From Solirubrobacter soli DSM 22325 (lineage in GTDB: Bacteria > Actinomycetota > Thermoleophilia > Solirubrobacterales > Solirubrobacteraceae), in assembly GCF_000423665.1 (NCBI RefSeq), contig NZ_KE384072.1, positions 341,152-405,151 of the forward strand: a stretch of DNA of 64,000 nucleotides, given 5' to 3'. This document shows, in pieces, positions 33,440 through 40,834 of the stretch. Positions within the stretch are counted from its first letter, which is position 1, and each line of letters begins with the position of its first letter. The notes under the pieces were generated by a model. It had not been told where the DNA came from, made no database searches, and was given only the letters and a program-made list of their open reading frames with translations. The position numbers and the translations under genes are program-made.

Positions 33440-36217
33440 TTACGGGTTCGTCGTGGACAGCGTGAACGTCACCGTTGCGGAGTAGTTGCCTGTTCGCAGC
33501 GGATCGGTTGCGGCGATCGGCTGATGGAAGCCGATCGTGACGGAATCGTGTGACACCGGCGCGCTCCAACTCGACTTGGACAAGTCGACCGTGAACGGCT
33601 GCGTCATCGTGAACGCCCCGTTGGTCAGGTGGTTCGGACCCGACCAGCTGAGCGCCGCGTCGCCCGCCGTGGAGACCACGTCGGCCGTCGTGGTGGTGTC
33701 GTACGTCTTGGCCACGCCCGGCGCGAACGCGCCGAAGGAGGCGGCCCCGCCGAGCGTCAGGCTCAGCGTCGCCGGGACGTTGCCGCTGACCGGCTGATCC
33801 TGGATGGGAGCACCCTGGACCGGGCCGTTGGCGGTCGACACGAACGACGCCAGCTCGTCCGAGCTCAGTGTCCCGCACGGGTCCGCGGCGGGACCGGTGG
33901 TGGGAGCCTGGGGCTCGCCCGCGGGAGGCGTCGCCGGGTAGTACGTCGGGGCGAAGTTGATCGGCTCCACCTGACGGTAGGTGCCGACGTTCGCCGTCGT
34001 CTTGGTGCCATCGCCCTTCGAGACCAGCAGCTTGACGTCATGCCAGCCGGCCTGCGACGGGAACGTGTGCGTGACACGCGGGTTGTTGGTCTTCTGCGGG
34101 GCGCTGCCGTCGCCGAAGTCCCAGTAGTACTCGAGGCCGGCGGACGAGCCGTCGGCGTCGCGGCTGAAGCCGGCGTCATAGGTCACCGTCCGCGTCGCGG
34201 TCGCCTTCTTGGGCGACTGCTCGAAGAAGGCGACCGGATGGGTCGGCTTCGGCGTCTTGCCGCCGAGCGCGTCGGAGGCAACGGCGTACGAGAAGTAGGT
34301 CGCCACGAACTCGACACCCCGCAGCAGGCCCTCGGACGGCTTGTCATAGCCGCCGGGCCCGTGCACCTGTCCTCCGGCATAGAAGTTCAGGTTCGGGAAG
34401 TTGTCGCTCATGGTGTCCTGGCCGTACAGGAACGAGATGCCCGGCTTGTTCGGGTAGCTCGCCGGGTACGGGTTCTCGTTGCCGCCGACCGCCGGGTTGG
34501 TGCTGGAGTCGTACACACCGATGTTGCCCAGCGACGGGATGCCGCGGTTGCCGAAGGACACCTGGTCCGTGCGGCCCGTGCGGTCGTCGTTGACCGGGGT
34601 GTACTTCGCCTGATCCGCCGGCAGGTACGACGGGATCGCGGCCGGGGTCGGGTTGTCCGGCGTGGAGCCCGTGTTCTTGAACATCATCGGGTTCCCGACC
34701 GGGATCGAGTAGTTGTACTTCTCCCCCAGGTCGTGGATCGCGTTCGTGACGGCGCTCTCGACGTTCGTCCGGAACGCGGTCACGTTGGCGAGGTTCGCCT
34801 GCAGCCGGGCGAAGCCGGCGGTCGAGTAGATCGCGCCGGTGTTGGTGACCGGCGTGGCGTTGATGTTGTTGAACCACGGACCGACACCACCGTTGATCAG
34901 ATCGTTCAGGTAGTGATCGGTGCCCCAGTGCAGAGCCGGGTAGTTGATCCCGTTCTGGTCGTTGTTGAGCACGCCGACGATCTGGCCCTGCGGACCGTCG
35001 GAGATCAGGCCGCTGGTCGGACCGTTGATGGTCGAGCCGGCGGCGTGAGCCTTCTGGATCGGGGCCGCCAGCGTGATGCCGGTGCCGAGATCCTGCGCGG
35101 CCACGCCACTGGCGTGGGCGCTCGTCAGCGGGGCGCTCAAGGTGACGCCGGTGCCGGTGGCTCCGGCGGTTCCGACGGTCTGGACCGTGGCGAACTCCTG
35201 GCTGGAGTTCCCTGCGGCCTCGAGCCGGATCGGCTCGCCCGCGACGATGTTGGTCACGCTCGCGACTTTGATGTTGGAGTCGCCGGCGGAAGCCGCCGCG
35301 GCCAGCGTGGTGGCCGTCCTGGCTGCCGTGCCAATGGCCTGCACGACGTTGTTCTCGGTATCGACGTCATCGATCGCCACAGGCTGGCCGACCGCGAAGA
35401 TTCCCGATGATTGTGCTGCGTTGAGGGCTGAAACGGATGCTACATACAGCTTGGTACTACCGATGCTCGCCGGGGCCGTAAGGTTCGTAGCACCTCCACC
35501 AGTGGAGGAGTAGAACCCGGACCCGACGAGCCCCTGTAACTCTGCGTCGTACACAGCGGACTTGATTGTCCGCTTGGGGTACGTCCCATTCGCTTCATGC
35601 CAACGAAGGACTGAGCCGATCTCCTCCAGGTTCATGAGCGCGCCCATGTTGGAGTCGTACGGCGAGCCGGTGCCCCAGTCGCCCGAGTACATCGAGCTGT
35701 AGGGGGTTGCAGAGGTACCGGGGTTCGGCGCGGACACGTTCTGGCTGTCGGGGTGGAAGGCGAGCATGACCTGCTGTCCGGGGCAGGCCGCGCCTGGAAT
35801 CGTGAGTTCCTGGACGTTGATCTGGTAGGTCGACTGCGGGTAGATGTTGTCCCGCTTGGACATGAACTTGCCCAGGTTGCCGTTCGGCTGCGCAGTGCTG
35901 GAGACGCCGAGGTCGCCCCACCACTTGTTGAACTCCTGCGTGCCGTTGTAGTTCATCGGCAGGTTGTTGGCATCGCCAGGGCTGCCGAAGGCGCACGACG
36001 TCGCGCCGGCCAGGCATCCGTCGGAGCCGGCCCGCTTGTAGATGAAGTGCGTGGCGTTGTACCAGTCCTGCGAGTAGATCCACGCCGCGTCGACCACCGG
36101 GTGCGCCGGGTTCGAAGCGGGCGGAGGCGTGGACTGGGCGCCGCCGCTGGTGACGATGATCGGCGTCGCGCCGGCCGCCACCACCGTGGCGAGGACGAGC
36201 AAGCGAGGTACGCGCAA
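33440..36217 (-). CDS. secreted M28-like peptidase paralog with inserted module, PKD domain and shared C-terminal domain
   Basis: 925 residues from a TTG at 36217; an ATG at 36241 lies inside the upstream gene, whereas the TTG has GGGGAGGA 7 nt before it. After a signal peptide, M28 motif order is seen: VMLAFHPDS, SPYDSNMGALMNLEEIGSVLRW, SAVYDAELQGLVGSGFY, and PALHWGTDHYL after a ~165-residue insertion (ATNLTAPASIGSTKLYVASV to STINGPTSGL). A PKD domain (DGSSAGLEYYWDFGDGSAP) and the shared C-terminal domain follow. It begins one base past the stop of its paralog. Zinc-peptidase activity is likely but not certain because motif spacing is loose. Confidence 0.75.
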   Translation of the reverse strand: MRVPRLLVLATVVAAGATPIIVTSGGAQSTPPPASNPAHPVVDAAWIYSQDWYNATHFIYKRAGSDGCLAGATSCAFGSPGDANNLPMNYNGTQEFNKWWGDLGVSSTAQPNGNLGKFMSKRDNIYPQSTYQINVQELTIPGAACPGQQVMLAFHPDSQNVSAPNPGTSATPYSSMYSGDWGTGSPYDSNMGALMNLEEIGSVLRWHEANGTYPKRTIKSAVYDAELQGLVGSGFYSSTGGGATNLTAPASIGSTKLYVASVSALNAAQSSGIFAVGQPVAIDDVDTENNVVQAIGTAARTATTLAAAASAGDSNIKVASVTNIVAGEPIRLEAAGNSSQEFATVQTVGTAGATGTGVTLSAPLTSAHASGVAAQDLGTGITLAAPIQKAHAAGSTINGPTSGLISDGPQGQIVGVLNNDQNGINYPALHWGTDHYLNDLINGGVGPWFNNINATPVTNTGAIYSTAGFARLQANLANVTAFRTNVESAVTNAIHDLGEKYNYSIPVGNPMMFKNTGSTPDNPTPAAIPSYLPADQAKYTPVNDDRTGRTDQVSFGNRGIPSLGNIGVYDSSTNPAVGGNENPYPASYPNKPGISFLYGQDTMSDNFPNLNFYAGGQVHGPGGYDKPSEGLLRGVEFVATYFSYAVASDALGGKTPKPTHPVAFFEQSPKKATATRTVTYDAGFSRDADGSSAGLEYYWDFGDGSAPQKTNNPRVTHTFPSQAGWHDVKLLVSKGDGTKTTANVGTYRQVEPINFAPTYYPATPPAGEPQAPTTGPAADPCGTLSSDELASFVSTANGPVQGAPIQDQPVSGNVPATLSLTLGGAASFGAFAPGVAKTYDTTTTADVVSTAGDAALSWSGPNHLTNGAFTMTQPFTVDLSKSSWSAPVSHDSVTIGFHQPIAATDPLRTGNYSATVTFTLSTTNP
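33443..33778 (-). repeat. shared C-terminal domain, copy 2
   Basis: Final ~112 residues, VPATLSLTLGGAASFGAFAP to GNYSATVTFTLSTTNP-stop. Confidence 0.85.
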
Positions 36218-36218
36218 G

Positions 36219-38498
36219 CTAGTTCCTCCCCTCTGCGGCATTGGGGGTGTTGCCGTTGAATCCGGCCTTGGCCGCAGCGACCAGGGCCGTGCGCTCAGCG
36301 GCGGAGAACGTGCCGCAGGCGGGTGTCGCGGGTGCCGAGCCCGACGGGCTGTTCACCGCGAGCGCCTGGCGGTACACGCCCCAGGCGGAGTCGTCGGAGC
36401 CATTGGCCACGACGAGCTTGACATCGGCCCACTGGGCGGCCGCGTAGGTGTGGGACACGGTCTTGCCGGTCGCGTGCGTACCGTCGCCGAAGTCCCAGTA
36501 GTACGTGAGGCCGTTGGTGGTGCCATCGGCGTTGCGGGCGAAGCCGGCGTCGAAGCTCACCGTGCGAGTCGACGTGGGGTTGACCGGCGAGGTCTCGAAG
36601 TAGGCGACGGCGCCCTTCGGCGCGTCGACGGCTCCGAGGTACTTGTTGTCGCTCACGAGCAGCGACGTGTAGGTCGCCGGCAGCTCGAGGGCGCGGATGA
36701 GCTCCTCCGTCGGCTGCGACTCGTCGTCGATGCCGTGCGGAGCGCCCGAGGCCCACATGTTGAGATGCTCGACGGAGTCGCCCGTCATACCGACCGGCTG
36801 ACCCTCGTTGACCCGGAACGGCACGCCGCTCGCATGCGCGAACTTCAGCGCCGCCTGCAGGGTCACGGTGGTGCTCGCCGTGTCGATCGACTTGATCTGG
36901 CCGACCTCGAGGTTCTGGCCGGTGTCGATCATGATCGGCTGCCCGGCGACCAGATTGGTCACCGCGGCCACCTTGACGGCGGTCGCGCCGGCGTCGGTCG
37001 CCGCCGCGGACGTCGTCATGCCACCCGTGAGGCTGCTCTCGTTGCCGATCTGCAGCGACGTGCCACCCAGGTGCTGGATGACGGGGGTCGCCTTGATCGC
37101 GTCACTCGTCGTGGACGGATACGGGTTCTCGACGGAGTTGGTGTCCTGGACGCCACCGACGCTGAAGCCCGGGATGCCGGCGTTCCAGAACGCGGCAGCG
37201 GGATCCTCGGTGGACAGGATCTGCGCCTCGGGGGCCGTACCCGCCGGATGGACCGGTGAGTACTGCGCCTGCTCGGCGGCGGTGTAGGCGGGAACCGTCG
37301 GCGTCTGCGGCAGCTGCGGGCCGCCGTTGGCCGTCGACAGGCCGGCCGGAGCGGAGCCCGTGCCGTTGTAGCGGAGCGGGTTCTCCTGCTTGACGGTGCC
37401 GTGGTACTTCGTGCTCTGCGCAGCGAAGCCCGCGGTCACAGCGGCCTTCAGGTCGGCGTCGAACGCCGAGATGGCCGTGCTGTTGCTCGCGATGCTCCCG
37501 GTCGAGTCCGGGTACAGCGCGTTCGGAGCCGACGGCGTGTCCGTGATGAACGTGTGCCACGGTCCGACGCCGCCGGTGGCGACGTTGTTCCAGTAGTACT
37601 GCGTGCCGAAGTGGTACGCCGGGTAGCTGGCGCCGTTCGCGTTCATCGTCGCGAACATCGCGTACTGCCCCTGCGGCCCCTTCGGGATCAGGTTCTTCGC
37701 GTAGTACTCCGAACCCTCGCGCATGTACGTCCCGTCCTTCGCCCGCCCCGCGTCAGCGTCGATGAGCGCGACCTTGAAGGTCTTGGAGGGATACGTATGG
37801 TTGGCGGCGTACCAGCGCAACAGGGCCTGGTACTCGGCCATTGTCATCGCGACGCCCGACGTGTCGTCGTAGGCGCCGCCGTTGCTCAGGTTGCTGAGCG
37901 TGATGTGGCGGCGTGCCGCGTTGAACCCGTCGACCGCGCTCGTCGAGGACGTCGGGTTGTTGATCTCACCGACGATCGTCGGGCTGACCGGGGTCAGGTC
38001 GCCGTGCGCGGCGATCAGCACGCGCACGCCCGGGCAGGCCGCCCCGGGGATCGTGACCTCGGCGTCGTTGGAATCCCAGCGGTAGTTCGCGTCGAACGTG
38101 TAGTTCGGGTTCGTCCGCTGTTCCGGCGACCGGCGGAAGTAGTGGTCGGACACCGTGGCGAACTTGGCGACGTTTGACATCGCGCCCGTGTCCGTCAGCT
38201 GTGTCTTCCAGTTCTTCCAGAACTCCTGCCACCCGTTGATCGTCGATGCGATGTTGAACGAGTCGTTGAAGTTCCGCGGGTCTCCATCGGCTCCCGAGAC
38301 GCGATAGACGTCGTCGTAGCCCATGTTGAACAGCTGGCCGTACAAGTAGCCGGTGTCGATCACCGGGGCTACCTGGCCGTCAGCCGACCTCGCCGGCGGT
38401 GCCACTCCGCTGGCGACGAGGGCGCCCGCCGCGGCCACCGCAACAGCTGCGGTGGCGGGGAGCAATCTCCGTCGCCCTAATTTGCGAAGCACCTGCAT
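36219..38498 (-). CDS. secreted M28-like peptidase paralog with PKD domain (active site partly degenerate)
   Basis: 759 residues from an ATG at 38498 behind AAGGAGG. Signal/anchor region RRRLLPATAAVAVAAAGALVASG. It aligns throughout with the next gene: VLIAAHGDLTPV, NGGAYDDTSGVAMTMAEYQALLRW, ALIDADAGRAKDGTYMREGSEYY, PAYHFGTQYYW. The acidic pair expected after the third block is replaced by DADAG, so catalysis is less certain than in the paralog. The inserted module here sits far downstream (GGMTTSAAATDAGATAVKV to EGQPVGMTGDS). A PKD domain (GTTNGLTYYWDFGDGTHA) follows; the shared C-terminal domain is absent. Confidence 0.75.
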   Translation of the reverse strand: MQVLRKLGRRRLLPATAAVAVAAAGALVASGVAPPARSADGQVAPVIDTGYLYGQLFNMGYDDVYRVSGADGDPRNFNDSFNIASTINGWQEFWKNWKTQLTDTGAMSNVAKFATVSDHYFRRSPEQRTNPNYTFDANYRWDSNDAEVTIPGAACPGVRVLIAAHGDLTPVSPTIVGEINNPTSSTSAVDGFNAARRHITLSNLSNGGAYDDTSGVAMTMAEYQALLRWYAANHTYPSKTFKVALIDADAGRAKDGTYMREGSEYYAKNLIPKGPQGQYAMFATMNANGASYPAYHFGTQYYWNNVATGGVGPWHTFITDTPSAPNALYPDSTGSIASNSTAISAFDADLKAAVTAGFAAQSTKYHGTVKQENPLRYNGTGSAPAGLSTANGGPQLPQTPTVPAYTAAEQAQYSPVHPAGTAPEAQILSTEDPAAAFWNAGIPGFSVGGVQDTNSVENPYPSTTSDAIKATPVIQHLGGTSLQIGNESSLTGGMTTSAAATDAGATAVKVAAVTNLVAGQPIMIDTGQNLEVGQIKSIDTASTTVTLQAALKFAHASGVPFRVNEGQPVGMTGDSVEHLNMWASGAPHGIDDESQPTEELIRALELPATYTSLLVSDNKYLGAVDAPKGAVAYFETSPVNPTSTRTVSFDAGFARNADGTTNGLTYYWDFGDGTHATGKTVSHTYAAAQWADVKLVVANGSDDSAWGVYRQALAVNSPSGSAPATPACGTFSAAERTALVAAAKAGFNGNTPNAAEGRN

Positions 38499-38618
38499 GA
38501 AACAGGACCCTCCTTCCTCCGAAGGACCATAGACATGGTCGCCCACACCCGAACCGGGGGTGGACCGGCCCGATTCTGCACGTCCGAAGGGGGTCGCGAC
38601 AACAGATGAGTGCGCGCT

Positions 38619-38675
38619 GGGTGTGTGGATATCTCCACACACCCGCGTGCGGTAACTACGACGCCGCGTAGTTAC
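38619..38675 (-). terminator. two consecutive hairpins after the DUF4232 gene
   Basis: GTAACTACG/CGTAGTTAC (9 bp, loop acgccg, 38652-38675) comes first, then GGGTGTGTGGA/TCCACACACCC (11 bp, loop tatc, 38619-38644). Both lie in the 199-bp gap between the stop at 38698 and the M28-like start at 38498. The second could instead be an operator for the M28-like operon. Confidence 0.55.
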
Positions 38676-38697
38676 TCATTTAGCGCTCGCTTATCAC

Positions 38698-39666
38698 TCA
38701 TGTGACAGTCGCGCGAGCGTGCAACTGGGGCTGCTTGGCGCCGAACGGATCGAGGCCCCAGAACAGGCCGTTCCCGCCCGCCGGGGCGTCTTTGGGCACG
38801 CGGATCTCCATGGCGAAGGCCTCGCGGCCGCCGGGGGCGATCGGCTTGGCGGCGGCACAGTTGAGCGTGTGGACCTCGACCTGGCCCGATGGCACGAGTT
38901 GCTGGACGTACGACGGGCACCGGTCGAAGCCGATCGTCTGGTGCGACGTGTTCTCCAGGACGACGACGAAGTGCAGCAGCCCGCCGCGCCGGGCCCGGAC
39001 CGGCTGGTCGGGGATGGACGCCTTGACGGACGCGGACGTCCACGCCGGCACCGGCTGGATCTTCGCCGTCTCGAACGGCGACACGCCGATCGTGGACGGG
39101 CGGTTCGGGTCGCTGCACGGTGGCACCGCGTTGTAGTCGGCGTCGAGATGGCCGGCGCCGTTCGGCAGCGTGATCCGCACCGCGCTGGGCGCGACGCGCT
39201 CCTTGCCGGGGATCTGCGGATCGCACCAGTTGTCCCACGTGATCGTCAGCCCGGCGTACTCGCCCGGGCGGATCGCGAGCAGGCTCGACAGTGGGTAGGC
39301 CGTGTCCGGGAAGATCACCGGCGGACGCTGGATCGCCGAGTTGACCTGCTTCGGCCCGCCCTTCTTGACGAGCCGCACCTGCGGGCTCCCCTCCAGCCGG
39401 CACGGCTGCGTGCCCTTGTGCTGGAGCGCGATGACCGCGATCCCGCCGCCGTTTCCGTACGCCGCGAACTCGACCTGACCGTGCACGGCGAGGTCGGCCG
39501 CACGGCACGGTGTCGACACCGGGGCGCGGTCGGCGAGCTGCGCCGGCCGGCTGGACGTCCACGGCACGACGGGCCCCTTGATCTGCGACCCAGGATCGGA
39601 CGAGTTCCCGCAACCGCCCACGAAGGTGAGTGACGCGACCAGCGCGACCGAGAGCTTCAAGCGCAT
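38698..39666 (-). CDS. DUF4232-type lipoprotein
   Basis: 322 residues from an ATG at 39666 with lipobox LTFVGGC. Two beta-sandwich DUF4232-like halves: VEFAAYGNGGGIAVIALQHKGTQPCRLEGSPQVRLV and LHFVVVLENTSHQTIGFDRCPSYVQQLV. Each carries the Cys pattern of this actinobacterial family. Extracytoplasmic; family function unknown. Divergent from the LysM gene across an AT-richer 169-bp gap. Confidence 0.8.
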   Translation of the reverse strand: MRLKLSVALVASLTFVGGCGNSSDPGSQIKGPVVPWTSSRPAQLADRAPVSTPCRAADLAVHGQVEFAAYGNGGGIAVIALQHKGTQPCRLEGSPQVRLVKKGGPKQVNSAIQRPPVIFPDTAYPLSSLLAIRPGEYAGLTITWDNWCDPQIPGKERVAPSAVRITLPNGAGHLDADYNAVPPCSDPNRPSTIGVSPFETAKIQPVPAWTSASVKASIPDQPVRARRGGLLHFVVVLENTSHQTIGFDRCPSYVQQLVPSGQVEVHTLNCAAAKPIAPGGREAFAMEIRVPKDAPAGGNGLFWGLDPFGAKQPQLHARATVT

Positions 39667-39835
39667 CGGCGGCAAGTATGACCGTCGACACCATGGCCCA
39701 GCACGCAATTCTGCGCCTATTTGCCTCCACTCTCATCAACTACGCAAGTGAGTTTTCATCTACTCGTCACCTGTTGAGAGATGTCATCCAACAGTCTGTG
39801 GCAGTGGATCGTTTTTCGGGTTACAGTCCCGCCGC

Positions 39836-40594
39836 ATGAGCAGGACCGGTTCCCTCGCGGCGAGAGCGGTGGTTGCACTCTGCCTGGTCGCGTGGGCGAG
39901 CGGTGCCACCTCGGCGCTGGCCTCCGAGGGCGCGAAGACGATCGCGCACGCGCCTGCCGTCACGCTGGGCAAGACCCTGCGCGGCACGCTCCACGAGGGC
40001 GCGTTCTACTCGGGGTATTCCGTCTCCTACTGGACGCTGCCGATCCTGAAGGGCGATCGCGTCTCGGTGCGGACGACCGCCAAGCGCGGCGCGACGCCCC
40101 CTTGCCAGCTGCTCTTCATGCCGGGGACCGACGACCTCAATGTCGGCGCCACCTCACCCATGCTCGACCCGCGGGATTCCACTCGCGACGGGTCGCGCGA
40201 TAGTCAGCGCTGGATCGCGAGCGACACCGGCACCTACGTGCTCGCGATGACCAACGCCGATGTCTACTTATCCGGCCCCCACCAGTGCTTAGCCGCCCCC
40301 TCGGGGACGCCCTTCACCTTCAAGGTGTCGGTCGTCCATCGGGGGGCCGGTGGTCGCTCGGATCACGGTGGAGGGTCCGGGAACGACGCCGCACACGAGA
40401 GCAGTGCCCACTCCACGCACGTCGTCGAGCCAGGCCAGAGTCTGTGGATGATCGCGAAAGGTCTCATCGGAAAGCCGGACAGCATCGCCCAAGTCGCGTT
40501 CGAGGTGGGACGCCTGTGGCATCTGAACGCCGAGCGGATCGGCACCGGCAGCCCCGACCTGATCTTCCCGGGCCTGGAGCTTCAGCTCAAATAG
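39836..40594 (+). CDS. secreted protein with C-terminal LysM domain
   Basis: 252 residues from an ATG at 39836; signal peptide ...VVALCLVAWASGATSALA. A beta-rich domain (LGKTLRGTLHEGAFYSGYSVSYWTLPILKGDRVSVRTT) resembles bacterial pre-peptidase C-terminal folds. After a Gly/His/Ser linker comes LysM: THVVEPGQSLWMIAKGLIG ... LWHLNAERIG ... PDLIFPGLELQLK, a peptidoglycan-binding module. A TACAGT at 39822-39827 is a possible -10. The stop lies 10 nt before the interrupted tRNA, so the tRNA and the operon after it could be read from this gene's promoter. Confidence 0.85.
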   Translation: MSRTGSLAARAVVALCLVAWASGATSALASEGAKTIAHAPAVTLGKTLRGTLHEGAFYSGYSVSYWTLPILKGDRVSVRTTAKRGATPPCQLLFMPGTDDLNVGATSPMLDPRDSTRDGSRDSQRWIASDTGTYVLAMTNADVYLSGPHQCLAAPSGTPFTFKVSVVHRGAGGRSDHGGGSGNDAAHESSAHSTHVVEPGQSLWMIAKGLIGKPDSIAQVAFEVGRLWHLNAERIGTGSPDLIFPGLELQLK

Positions 40595-40604
40595 CCCTCT
40601 ACAG

Positions 40605-40816
40605 GCGTCCGTAGCTTAACCGGTGAACGGTGGCTGAGTAGGCGCTGGGGGTACCGCAGCGTGCAGGTCGTTCGAGCCGGGGCCGCCACACGGCGCGTCC
40701 CGGCGACTTGGTCGCCGCCTCCGGTGGTCGCGCTGCGGAAGCTCAGGGTCCAAATAGTCATCAAAAGCAGCGGCCTTAAAAGCCGTTAGATGCGGGTTCG
40801 AGTCCCGTCGGGCGCA
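40605..40816 (+). tRNA. interrupted class I tRNA, anticodon UAA (Leu codon UUA), insertion in D-loop
   Basis: 5' half 40605-40626: acceptor GCGTCCG, T8, A9, D-stem GCTT, D-loop AACCGGTGA with G18-G19. 3' half 40765-40816: D-stem AAGC, A26, anticodon arm GCGGC-CTTAAAA-GCCGT, a 5-nt variable loop (tagat), T-arm GCGGG-TTCGAGT-CCCGT, acceptor CGGGCGC and A73; CCA is not encoded. Both acceptor (one G-T) and D-stem pair fully across the gap, and U8, A14, U33, A15-T48, G53 and T54-T55-C56 are present. Joined length is 74 nt. The loop CTTAAAA gives anticodon UAA, yet the long variable arm of normal tRNA-Leu is absent. It lies 18 nt upstream of a LeuRS-like gene. Confidence 0.75.
40627..40764 (+). ncRNA. 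structured ~138-nt insertion in the tRNA D-loop (possible intron or RNA domain)
   Basis: Boundaries are uncertain by 2-3 nt because of the repeated AA. Local hairpins: CGCTG/CAGCG (40643-40661) and CGGCGAC-TTG-GTCGCCG (40701-40717). A competing long-range stem pairs CCGCAGCGTG (40654-40663) with CGCGCTGCGG (40729-40738), 10 bp with one G-T. The segment 40629-40687 is itself vaguely tRNA-like: GGTGGCT can pair with GGCCGCC, with a TTCGA between them. Too short for a known group I or II intron, no reading frame. How or whether it is removed is unknown. Confidence 0.55.
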
Positions 40817-40834
40817 TCGTTGGGTGGGGATCAA

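Noticed and set aside
40651..40665. GGTACCGCAG resembling the T-box sequence upstream of a synthetase gene
   Set aside because: No stem I with a specifier loop and no antiterminator/terminator pair could be placed; the segment lies inside the tRNA insertion.
40627..40764. Group I or group II intron
   Set aside because: Too short, no group I P3-P7 core or group II domain V found, and the D-loop is not a known insertion point.
40765..40816. tRNA 3' half as an att site left by an integrative element
   Set aside because: The matching 5' half is present upstream and pairs in both acceptor and D-stem; no integrase or element genes are nearby.
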